64,000 nucleotides of DNA, from the NCBI RefSeq assembly GCF_051020765.1, contig NC_134935.1:13765579-13829578 (forward strand). The letters run 5' to 3'. The position numbers were made by a program, and so were the translations under genes. The notes under the pieces are model-generated. The model was not told where the DNA came from, did not search any database, and saw only the letters and a list, made by a program, of their open reading frames with translations. Within the stretch, counting starts at the first letter, position 1; the number at the start of each line of letters is the position of its first letter. Source of the DNA: Lasioglossum baleicum (Eukaryota > Arthropoda > Insecta > Hymenoptera > Halictidae). Shown here in pieces: positions 11,793-22,880 of the stretch.

Positions 11793-14388
11793 TCAGTCGG
11801 TCCTCCTGCCACTTCCGAGCTCCCATCGCTGAAAAGAGAGGTCTTTGAAGATCTCCGATCCTCGGAATACGTAAGCGGTTCCGCATTTTCCCGTGAAATT
11901 CTTGTCATAGACTATCGATTCGCTTCCTACGATTCGTCATTTTGAACGCTGATTTGGCGCGCTACTTAGCCTTACTGCATTATCTATCTTGCTGACGAAT
12001 TTCAATAATCCATAATCGAAGACGTGGCGCGATAAATATTTTAACGAATTTTACAGACGACGATGTACGACGATGTAACTTAATATTCAGTGAACTTGAA
12101 GAGGCTGAAGAACTTGAAGAGGATCGTTCCAGGGTTAATGTTCCTCCATTTCTCTTGGAACTTTCATTTTTCGTGAGACCAACCAACGATAGAACGCGGT
12201 TTAAAGGAAACAGGGAAACGTGAGTGGCGACGTTGGATGTTGGAGGGCGAGAGGGGAAGGTCGCGAAGGAGGGAAAGATCTTACGCTTTATGAACGATCG
12301 GAATTTAAATTGCTTTTCCACCTACCTACGCTCTGCTCTCCTTCTCTTCCAGCGTCTCGCTACCGAAGTTTTCGTTCCTCCTTATAAATCCCAATACTCT
12401 TTGGCATCGGTGTGGAGTGAGTGAGACATAGAATGGGAGCGGGAACGGAAAAAGTGGCAGTCGCGAATGGAATATGAAAATATTTGGCAGGAGGACCGGA
12501 ACCAGGCGTGTTTCGACGCTTTGTAGTTCGCCCGGCGCTGTGAACACGCGCTAAATTGTGTTCCGGCTGCCGGTTGTGGCCGTATCAAAGATCGTCAAGG
12601 CGATGGGGAACAATTTTTTGTCTCTTTGATCTTCTCTTCCTGTTCGGAAGGCTGCTGGGGGAAGGAACACTTTCAGGAAGAATCACTGGGAAATAGAAAA
12701 ATCGTTCTACAACCCCTTAGACCACCGGCGCGGGACGCATTTGTCCCATGAAGTTCCGCCGTGTTTACTGTTTCTTGATTACGGTGCCGCTGGGACTTTA
12801 TAAATCCCTGCTAGAACGACTGGTTAGCTGCGCCATGCTGAAATGGAATCGCGTGTCTTCTAAATGCTTTGTTTGTGATTTTCGGGTGTGGATTTTAACC
12901 TTATAAGTTAATTCGCTTTTCAGAAAAATAATGTTACCTTCAATGGCAGTACACTGCTATTTTTCCTTACGACAATTGAGATAAAAATATGGAAAACCAC
13001 AAGTACAATTTCGCTAAAAACTGAACATGCCGAGTTTTCGCACAAATACCCAATTCCTCGCACACAATTTACACACCCCTTATTTCGTTTACTCCCCGAA
13101 GCTACAATTTTCAATGCTGCCCCCGTTTCCACCGAAAACAGTCCAAGGCAACAGCTCGTTCGCAAACGCCGGGGGCGTCGAATTAAAAGCGAGCCTCAGA
13201 GGGGGTGGAATTACGAATTCTGCGGGATTGATATTCATAAATTCATCCAGCAATCCGGAGAATCGAATGGAGGCGGACGAGCCGCGTTAATTTTCCGGAT
13301 CCCGCGGTTGCGTCTTAATATTTCAAGGGAAGGGGTAGCACTGTGTTGTGAAGATGGTGGAAATGGGTTGTAGAGTGGGCGGAGAATACCGAGTGGTCGA
13401 AGACAAAGAAATTAGCGAGATGGATAGGAGAACGGGGAAGAGGTTTTCTCTTCCCGAAGGCCGAGGGTTACGGGTTGTCGGATTTTCGGTTCTCCCGAGG
13501 GAAACCGGAACTGTACCAAGTCCGGGACCGAGTCGCTGGTCCGGGACGAGTTTCTGGCACTTTGCAGCTCAGCGTCTGTTGAATATTTGATCGCGAACCA
13601 TCCCGTGAGCTTCTGACTGACGTTGCACTCGTCGTATTGACGATAACCTGCGAGAAACCGGTCATCCTCGTTAGTGCATCAGTAATCGGGAGTCTGCGAC
13701 ATGTCTGAACCTTTTTTACAACCTTATTCGAGGACGTGGTATGAGTATTTAAATGTCGTCAAAAGGTTTAACAACTGGGTTAGTCTTCTGTGGAGAGACG
13801 GACAAATTGAACAATTTTTAGGAACACTACCAACGCAAGGAAATAATTGCAAATTTTTCTGTGTACAATACTACATTTAGACTTTCTCACAAAAAAGTTG
13901 GAGCAACACCAAGTAGAGTCTTCAAAACCATCCTGGCAGAAATGTGTTCTAAAATATCAGCAACGGTTTTCGTTCGCTATAAACTACAGAAAACGGTACT
14001 CGAACGAGGAGGAAACAAGCCTGGTTTACCAAAAGATTTCCCGGAGTCCAATCCCGAATGATTAGATTGCGAAGACGACGTTCCCGACGGGAGTAGCCTC
14101 GTGCCAATTTTCTGGTTCGCACGAAAATTTTCGGAAAAAAATGTCGCTGCCGGGTCGAACAGAAGCGGTGGCCGGATCGTGAGATCGGAATTTATCGGCG
14201 AGGACAGAGCCGGAAATCGTTCGTGTCGGGCGATTTTCGAGCGGCAGCCTTACGATCCTCGAGCGCCGTTTCAATTTCAGACTCATCCCCGTCTGATCGC
14301 CTGACTTGGCGGTTTTCGCGGAACAGAGATCCCGGCTCCACTTTTCCCGCTGCGCGAATCGGGATTAAGAAAATTGCCCTGGCACGGT
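11793..14388. other. Unassigned DNA, no recognisable gene
   Basis: Mixed-composition sequence. Open frames are short (91 codons at most near its left edge, otherwise about 65-113). The 113-codon minus frame at 11980-12321 is serine-rich and low in complexity. Bases 13110-13290 and 14040-14345 are GC-rich. I see no convincing exon, RNA gene or transposon end here. Confidence 0.45.
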
Positions 14389-14444
14389 GAGAGGAAAGGA
14401 GAGAGAGGAGAGAGAGGAGAGGAGAGGAGAGGAGAGAGAGAGAC
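14389..14444. repeat. GAGA/AGGA purine tract
   Basis: About 56 bases of almost pure purine, made of GAGAG and AGGAG units. This is a low-complexity repeat. It lies just below the cluster of minus-strand donor-like sites and, with the purine tracts at 15096-15132 and 15239-15258, makes a GA-rich zone that could bind GAGA-type factors. Confidence 0.9.
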
Positions 14445-14882
14445 CTGAGTGGTCGGGATTCGGTATTTGGTTACGTCTCAAGTTCGCGGAGAAGTTGCAG
14501 CGTTGGTTCGACACTCTGGCTCGTTCTTGTTTTATTCAACGAGGTCCCTTGGATAGAGAGAACGAACCTGTGTCTTTCAATGAAACAGCAGGCGCTGCTA
14601 ATTCCTCCGCAAACAAACAAGTTATGGTAAGGAGCTTGGCGATTATACAAAAATTCCGAGGGAACCTGCGCAAAATTCTATTGTATTCAATTTTATTCTA
14701 TGACTCGATTGTGCTTCATTTTTAATCCTCTATGCTTGATTGACTCCACCCTTGATGAAAACGTAAACTATTTACTACAGATGCTTCTTAAAAATGTATA
14801 AACTGCACACGATCTGTCTAGGACCGCTCACATCACTCAAACACTCAACCTCAACCTCCTCGAATCCGATAAAAACCACAAA

Positions 14883-15811
14883 CACTTACCACGGGTAAAA
14901 GCAGCCAACCGTCGACTTATTTTCCCCATAAAGAACCACCCTCGATTACGGGGGACAGTCAGCACGAAGTCAAACACGGTAAAGAAGAAATGGAGTAACG
15001 GAACAAATTATATTCGGAGTAGGAATTCACTTACGTTCCAGACACGAGGAAAACGAGCAGACAAGGAGAGACGCGGTGACGCGTCGTGGTTGAAACAGAG
15101 AAAGAGAAAGGGAAAGAAAGAAAGAGAGGGGGGTAGCCCGGAGGTGAGACGGCGGACAGAGGGATTCGTTCCGTGGCTGCGCCGTTAATGAGGCCCGTTG
15201 TCGCGTGTCTGCACACTTACTGAGAACGACTACTATGAGAGATAGAGAGAGAAAGAGAGTCGGCCCGGACTCGCAGACCTCTCTCGTCGAGGTCCGCCAA
15301 GTAGATGAAGTACGTATGCGATCCGCCCTCACTCCAGACGTCCGCGAGACCACTTTGTAACCGTCTCGCGTACAAAGTTCCAGCCTCTGGTCGACCTATT
15401 CATCGTGCCTTTAAGCTCGGAATGTCTTTCTCGAGGGCTTAGCCCGTGGGAGCGGGTCACAGGCTTTTGTTTTTTCTCCCCCGGTTCTTCTCAACGACGA
15501 CCCAACCCTCGATCGAGCTCCACCCCTTGCCGAAATTAAGGCGTCCTCCCGCTTTACCGGCTTGCGAAAAGTGAATTACAGCTGGATTTAGTGTAACCAG
15601 GTTTCTAAGAAGTGAATAGGTTACACGACAAACGTGATTTTCGGGAATTTTTCTGGAGAAATCAGTAAAAATTGTATGTACGGTACTACCTGCAGAAAAC
15701 TGTTTGCAGAAGACACGAAAAATGGAAAATTTGAACGTCCAAAAATTCTATTTATTATGAAATGAATTTTTTTAAGAAGATTTAAGAAGACAGTCCTTAA
15801 TTTCACTTACC
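14883..15811 (-). promoter_or_regulatory. Cluster of four consensus splice donors (candidate alternative first exons)
   Basis: The 7-mer GTAAGTG occurs four times on the minus strand, read from complements at 14883-14889, 15028-15034, 15214-15220 and 15804-15810. The adjoining exon-side bases are CCGTG, TGGAAC, TCTCA and ACTGG, two of which end in the preferred G. About 0.06 occurrences would be expected by chance in this length. The surrounding sequence is CpG-containing and GA/CT-rich, as insect 5' UTRs and promoters often are. None of the open frames reaching these donors has a clear ATG start (15807-16034 and 15027-15353 begin with GTG), so if they are exons they are more likely 5' UTR than coding. 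I see no matching acceptor in this window. Confidence 0.3.
15096..15132. repeat. GAAA/GAGA purine tract
   Basis: A low-complexity purine run made of GAAA, GGAAA and GAGAGG units. On the minus strand it is a pyrimidine tract upstream of the donor-like site at 15028-15034. Confidence 0.85.
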
Positions 15812-18800
15812 CAGTCTTCGACGAAGACGCAGAACCAGTAAGAGAATCTCCGTCGCAGTTCCTATTCCCCACAGCTTCAAATTCGCGGACAATGTTCCCG
15901 AAGTCCATTGGAAATCTCTCGGACAGGTTAAAACCGAGGGAGCCATCGCGAGAAACAAAGACGCTAGACGGTTCTCCTCGCGGAAACTTGTTCGTCGGGG
16001 GTTGAAGGTGAGCCCCTCTAACGACCACCGCCACGTGCAGAACGTCTATTCTGGAACTGCTCTAGAACTGGTTCTCTCCCTTTGGAATCGGTCCGCGGGG
16101 ACGGCGGCTGTTCGATAATAGAGGCAGCATTTCGGCTCGATCGAAAACTTTTTTCATCTGGCCTGCTCGAAGGGGGTGGGATTCCCGTCCGTCAGGATGG
16201 TGGAAAGCCATTATTCGAGAGTATCGACGGGCGTAAGTGTTGACAGATAAGTGAAAGAGGCTCCGGGACCAGCGTCGCCGGTAAACGGAATCAATGGTGA
16301 AAGGAAAACGCCGAACTCCCGCGGCGTTTTAATCAATCTCCTTCTCGCGCTCGCTCGTTCGGCCACCCCCTCAGTCTGTGTAGTCCAACCCCGCGTTCCT
16401 CTGTCCTCTGATAGCATTTATCGGCTCCCCGACGAACCCTCTGTGCCCCCCTAACCACCACCGCTGACCGCATCCCTCAATTTCCGTCTCCGATTCAGCG
16501 AGAAAGCGGCCCGTTTCGAGTCTATCTCCAGCTCCAGAACGACTCGAGACCGGGCCGACCACGCGATACGGAGGTGGACGGGGGTTGAAACCCCGTATCT
16601 CTCTGAGAGATTCACCGGCCAGCAGTTTGTACAGTTTCATTGATCTTGATGCGACGTGTTAGGGTCCACGGGACACAGAGAGGAGGGTGAGGATCTGATA
16701 GGTTCCGGCGATGCATCCTCCGCGAGGAACAGTCGATGGGGGTGGCTTCTGTGCACCGAGTGGCCGAATCTCGATGGCGCGTGTAGTCCGATTCGGTTCG
16801 GCTAATGGACTCTATCATCTTCGAGATGATCTCGGCGAGACTCGATTGCGGAGACAGTGGTTGCCAACTTTCACGTAGTCCCGGTCGAAAATCGGTCTCT
16901 GCAAAGAGAAGAGATTTAAAAATACTGTTATATTATTTTGGACCTATTAAACTGTTATTGAGATAGAAAATAAATTTCTAAAAATCTGCTGTCTGCCTGT
17001 CAGCATCAAATTTTACATTCGAATCGAAATATCGCAGTTCTCGGCACCTGCTTGTAAGAACGAAGAAAATCGAATAACCAGGCGTTATCTCACATTTTCC
17101 CAAAGAGTAGACCGAAGCCTTTGATAGGACTCGTGAGGATAGATCGCCCGCTGAAAATGAAATTGGGTCAGAAGATACCCGACTAACGAGGGAGAGTCTC
17201 GTTCTGGCGGCCGGCCAGGCACGTTTGTTCACGCTGAAAAATTACTGCGGCTATGACAAGTTTCCTTTTATTGCCCTCCGGCCAAGCCGAGTCATTTTCC
17301 AGGAGAAGGGGGGTGCCGGTGGTGGGTAAGTTTACGTCGGAGATTGATCGATCGGGCCCGCGAAACACGGGGACCGGTCGATGTTTCTAGGAAGAATGAC
17401 TAGGTTGAATATTTATCAGCGCGGCCCGCCTGTCCGCGGACACATTGTGACCGGGGGTATCGCTTTCCCTCCGCATAAAACATCCCATTATCCGACGTGA
17501 AAGCCAGTCTTCCAGCCCCTGTGACCCTCCTACTTCCTTCCCCCTTTTCTGCCCTCGTTTCGCGGATGTCCTGACAAAAGGACGCTCCTGCCTCGCGCCT
17601 CCTGAAAGCCCGCGTCCACCAAATAAAAGACGGTAATCTTGCCCCAGACGACTATCGGGGAATCTTGGTCGTTTTTTCGTGATAAGCGGTGGTTCCACTC
17701 GGAAAAAGTTCGGTAAACGAAGCAAAAATAGAAGTATTCAATAAAAATTTCATTGATACTCAAACAATACATTTTTTTACTACCTCAGCGACAGCGTCAT
17801 CCACAATGGTCCACTTTATCTGCAACGTCCCGGTGAAGGTACAAACAACATGCTCGATATCGTGCGACGAAATAAACGTTTCCAGCGGCGTAGTTATCAA
17901 GTGAATTTTCTGGGTCACGAGCAACGTGAAGTTCACTCGAGGGACCCGGCGCGGCGCGGCGCCCGTTATCACCTGGTCCGCGAATTTTACGAATTACTTA
18001 AAAGATAATAATTTGTTGGTGGAGGGCTGACGATAAAAAGCGAGGCAACGCGGGGTCCGCTTCGCACGCGTCTCGACGTCCGCGCTTTTCAGCGTCGCGT
18101 CCGAAACTTCTTAAAAGCAATTAATTCAGCCCCTCGGGGGAAGAACGCCGCTGACTAATTTCAGATAACTCCGGGGGCTGCCTCGCGAAACGGTAACGAA
18201 GTTACGATTCCCCGAAGTTCCCGCTGCCGCCATGCCACGCGAACTCTCTCGTAACGGGAACGGCCGCCGCACACCACCGTCGCGTTCGTTGCCATAACTT
18301 CGAACGTCCGCTGGGAAAATGGGAACGGGCCGGGAAAAATCTTTCGCGGGAGTTGCCTCAAAGCCGCGACACATTGTTTGCGAATTTCCTAGTTAACTCG
18401 CTGCCAGACCGTGAACTAGCATAATCCCTTAACGTCGCGTCGCGTGAATCCGCTTTCGAAGATTCGTCACCGCTGATCGAAGATCCTTCTGCAAAAACAT
18501 GGTGAGAATCTGGCGAAAGGAACGGGAAAAATTGATATTTAGAATGTAGAATTTGAAACTCGAAACCGACTTATTAGCAGGAGCGAAGGCAGGGGGTTGA
18601 GGATTATTAATTTTGAGGGTTGTTTTCACCCCTTCATTCTAAACCATGGTCGATAAATATAATGTGTGTCGAATATTTTTCTAAGCCATTCTATTACATT
18701 TAATAAATTTTTACTTAACTTCTCCCACGAAAGTGCCAGGAGCTTAAGGATTTTCCTGCGGAAATTTCTTGACCGTCGGAAACACCGATAATCCGTACGA

Positions 18801-19009
18801 ACACATTTTCCGATGATTCCGCTGTCCCGGACAGATGGTCCGCGTCTAAATTATTCGGCCGCGAGCGGAATAACTTATCTATCCGGTAGAATTAATGGGG
18901 TCAAATTCCTATCCCGTAGAAGCTTCTTATACAGCTCCCTTATTGGATCGCTGTAGAACGTCTTAACTGGTTCATCGTGATATCTGCTTTTGACTATCGC
19001 TGTTTTTGG
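15812..19009. other. GC-rich block, candidate regulatory or 5' UTR sequence
   Basis: Bases 15830-16870, 17180-17660 and 17930-18440 are GC-rich with many CpG dinucleotides. AT-rich patches lie between them (16910-17040 and 17720-17790). The GGCGCGGCGCGGCGCC stretch near 17950 is the most extreme. Open frames on both strands overlap one another and carry no recognisable domain. The block adjoins the donor-like cluster and could hold promoter sequence, but no core promoter can be assigned from sequence alone. Confidence 0.35.
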
Positions 19010-19600
19010 ACCGTACATCAAAACATCCTAGTTAATTTATCGCGACGTCTTCGTCGGGGTTCGAACATCTGGTAAGGGCCTGTGTTCTATTGGATTTTAG
19101 GTTAAATGATCTTGCTTAATTTATTGGCGAACCTGTCGGTTGCTTGAACAGGTTGGGATAGAGATTTTGAGGCGTTTGGAATAGAAAGCTCCAAGAATAC
19201 GGTTTTTATATATAGAGTCAAAATATTTTTATTAATTTATTGCGAAAAGTGTTCCTTTTACATCCTGGGATAAAGTTTCTAATTATATTAAAACATCTTC
19301 CTTGATTTAGTTAATAATGAACAGCCTAAGGGAGCATTTTACAATCTAGGCTCAAAAGTTCAACTTAATTTAGAATACTATTTTCTCACTGATTAATTTT
19401 GTGAGGATCGTTGCTGAATTTTACAATAAGGTTAAAAGATCTTGATTTCTTTATCATATACTTATATTCCAAGGATCAGTAATCTGACAGAGTTGTTATT
19501 GAAATTTTACGTCTATTTAATTTCAGAAGGGAAGTTCTTAAATCATAGATTATATAATTTAGGCTAATTTATTGTCCTATCCGCTGATTGAAATATCTAG
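19010..19600 (+). repeat. Degenerate tandem array (~60-120 bp units)
   Basis: A loosely conserved block recurs about seven times. It reads roughly 'TTAGG or AAAC, then TTAAAAGATCTTGNTTAATTTATTG'. Instances start near 19017, 19098, 19219, 19290, 19350, 19432 and 19560. Units share the AATTTATTG or TTTAGTTAAT core but spacing varies. It is an old, eroded minisatellite-like array with no coding potential. Confidence 0.4.
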
Positions 19601-22554
19601 ATTTGTGGATCTCAGATAAAAATAATCATAAAACCGACGTTTTTCTTTCTGATATAGGACATGCATATTACCAGTCCATTTGAAAGATTTTAGTTAATTA
19701 CCGAGGCACTGTAAACTTTATACATACAATACAAGATACTAGTCATGAACATACGCCAAATATTTTTCTAAGATCAATTCTTGACAGTTTCATCGAAATC
19801 AGCTTGTGCAACTTGAATACGTTTCTTTGTAAATTCTGTAATCTGAACACGCTCGGATTGTTTCCGACGGTGAAGAAATTTCAACAAGAAAACCGGACGC
19901 TAGAGAAAACCGATGTTATGCGTGAGATAAAGCTAAAGCTGCGAGTGAAACGGTACGCAGGAGAGGACAGTATCTCCGAACAAGATCGGACACGGACTGT
20001 CCCCGGGCCGAGAACCGCAAGTCCTGCTGACACGTGAAATCAGATGGATACGCCGCTGGAGCAGTCGTCAGCTTCCATTTTCACTGTCGCGTTCGCACCT
20101 TCCCCTCTTCCGTGATACCCGGCTCTTATCACCTTGCACCATCTAGCCTAAGTTATTGCCAGTTTTGCCCGGCCCGAATCGCTGAATCGCAACTTTGCCG
20201 ACGGTCTCCGTCAAACGCCTGACAGACGCGGTTGACCGCAAATTTCCATATCTGGGATAAGTTCTATCACCTATCGATTTTTTGGAATACTAGAATTGCT
20301 ACTATCGAAGCGCTATTACCCTTGGTTTACGCATCCTGTCTGCAAATTTACCATTTTTTAATGCCCATTTCAACTAGAGTTAGAAACGTTCCGTGTTAAT
20401 TTTAATTTTTTTTAAATTGAAGTAGTTAGGTCAAGAATATTTAAAGAAAAATTCGTACATAAGGATTTTAATGAAATTTAGTTTTTATTTTGCATAATTT
20501 ATTCTTTGCACCAAGGTTGGAACAATTCGATTAAAGAAAAACAATCTTGTTAGTATACAAAGCAAAGTCAAGGGTTGATGCATTCTTATATCAGGTCCTA
20601 TAATCTTCTCCAAAAATAATTTCATGTTTCTATGCAAACTTGTATGCATCTCGTACGTATCTTCATATTTATCCACAGTGTGCATCTTGAATCTATCTTG
20701 CAACTTTAGAACATTCGATTTGCCTTCGTTCTATAAAATTTATGTCTAAAATTCCAATTAGTTTTCTGACGAATTTGTACTGACTACGAGGTTGTGGAGC
20801 TTTGAATTAATTTTAAGAAGTGATCATTTGGCTGGTTCGAGGAAGATTTTGTGTACAGGTACACAAGGTTTACGAGTTCTGGAGATTAGTTTTTGGACGA
20901 AGCACGCATTGTGCGACCAGTTTTCCCAGCAAACCTGTGTCACGGACACGGTCCAAGAACAAAACGAGCGTTCTTTCGTCACGTAGACCGCGGAGACGTG
21001 TCCTATCTGAGGATCTCGCGCGTCAGGACCTCGTGTAAGAGGTATTAATTCGCTGGCACGTAATTCATCCCGAATCGGCCAGGATCTTTGTGACTCATAG
21101 CTCGGTATATCCTCCATCTCGGTTTCGTTTCTCCTCTTCCCACGAGCACATGGTCGACCAGTAACTCGGATCGTTTTGGCTTCAGAATCTCTTCTTGATG
21201 AATCTTTTGGTCGTTGACCCCTGATCGCGATGGCCGTGTCTAGTCCCCCCGATCCACTTTTACAATTGCAAGAAGTAATTCAAGAAAATTAATAATAAAT
21301 GCAAGAAAATTTTAAATTCGCTTTTCTAGCAGGTAGCACACAGCATGAGCTATTTATATCTACTCCATTAAAAAGATTAATATTCCTGCACGCAAAATAT
21401 TTTTTATAAGAATAAAAATAAGACAATGAAAACTTTTGCTCTTCAGGTTGTTACTTCTGCTACTCATTAGCAGAAACAATGCAGTATGTAAAATAAATTT
21501 GGTTCCAGTAGACGCAACAAATTATGTTGTTATTTTACAATAATATCAACAATTACAAGGGGGCCACATTACCTCTTCGAAACACAAAATAAAATAGTCA
21601 TGGCATGTCCCGATTGAAATGGGGATAATCAAGTATCAGAGGGATCCGGTGTGCGTTAACTCGCGTAACTTCCCGGCACACGTATTCGAAATTACAGCGT
21701 TACGGAGATTTCGCTCGTCGAGCGACGCCGCGCCGTCGAAACCGCGGATTTTGCGCGAGCACGTCTTTATTAATGACGAAGCGGCCGAGATCGCTGCATT
21801 TGGCGCAGCTATTACTCATCGAGAGTTCCGCCGTCGCTGTTCGCCAGGGACGCGGGGTAAAGAACAGGACGAGACCGAGATCCCGCCGGAAAATGTGTTC
21901 CGACAGTGGATACGTAATTTCCAGTCGCATTAGCGGCCGCGTGCACGCTCATTACCCCGCGCGCAATCGTATTATTACAGCACCAAGCATGAACGAGGCC
22001 CATTCACCCTTTCGTTTCCTTGGATGATGAATGGCTGACGCGGGAACCATCGACTTTCCCGTAATGCACCCGCTGATGTTCCACTGTTTTCCTTCTAATC
22101 GCGCTTTCTCTGACCCATCCGATCCCACGCTGACCTTTTTTCACTGCGCGTCAGACGAATCCACTCAAAAGTTCCTCGAACACTTTGTTGAACCTGCTGA
22201 TTCTCCAATTTTTCTAATATTTTATCCCGACGCAGACAATTCATATTTTATTCTGCAAGCCTTTCTTAGAAATTGCAAGTCTGCTTTAATTAACCAGTCT
22301 TGCATTTTTTGTCAGATTCTTGTATTCACCTCATTATTCGAACTTCATACGGTAAGTAGATAAATAAAGAATCCAGTACAGGTTTCATCAATAATAGCTT
22401 TGAAGTCACCGTACAGCCACATTATTATCAAAACATGCGAGAAATATTGTATCGACATTAAAGCAGTATATTTTATCTGGCAGCTCCTAATGAAATTATT
22501 GAATCTTTTTTTATTATTATATATACTAAGATAAATAATTAAAATAAATAAATA
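19601..22554. other. Unassigned DNA with one candidate exon
   Basis: Bases 19600-19900 and 20240-20780 are AT-rich. Bases 21650-22030 form a GC-rich island. Directly after it an ATG opens a 110-codon frame (22031-22363) that runs into a consensus donor, ACG|GTAAGTAG, with the last possible exon base at 22351. The stop codon lies just inside the putative intron. The peptide has no recognisable domain, and an exon is possible but unproven. The remaining open frames are short shadows of each other. Confidence 0.4.
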
Positions 22555-22880
22555 TGTTACGAACACTCGAGCTTTCAATACGTATATATTGATCCTTGTA
22601 CTATGTATAATATATAATGCTATTATTAACATAACTAAATATACATATATTACCAGCATTCATACTTCCATTATTGGTTTTTTTTGTACATTATTATTAT
22701 GTTAAATGAATATATTACCAGTACTCGTACTTTAAGTAATTATTGGACCATTTTACACATTAATGTAAATGAGTATAATGTAAGCATTCGTACTTCGAGT
22801 AATTATTGGCTGTTTTTATGAACATTTTTTAAACATCATAAATACGATATCAATATTCGAACTTTGAATAAGTATGAAGT
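22555..22880 (+). repeat. Degenerate ~65-90 bp tandem array
   Basis: Five diverged units share the pattern 'ATTCGTACTTCGAGTAATTATTGG'-like text. The core is at about 22563, 22656, 22722, 22787 and 22856. The middle copies are the clearest, each ending in TTATTGG. AT-rich spacers separate them. This is an eroded minisatellite with no coding content. Confidence 0.5.

Noticed and set aside
15807..16034. 75-codon minus frame running into a consensus donor, as a coding first exon
   Set aside because: The apparent start codon is GTG, so only a noncoding or internal exon could be argued.
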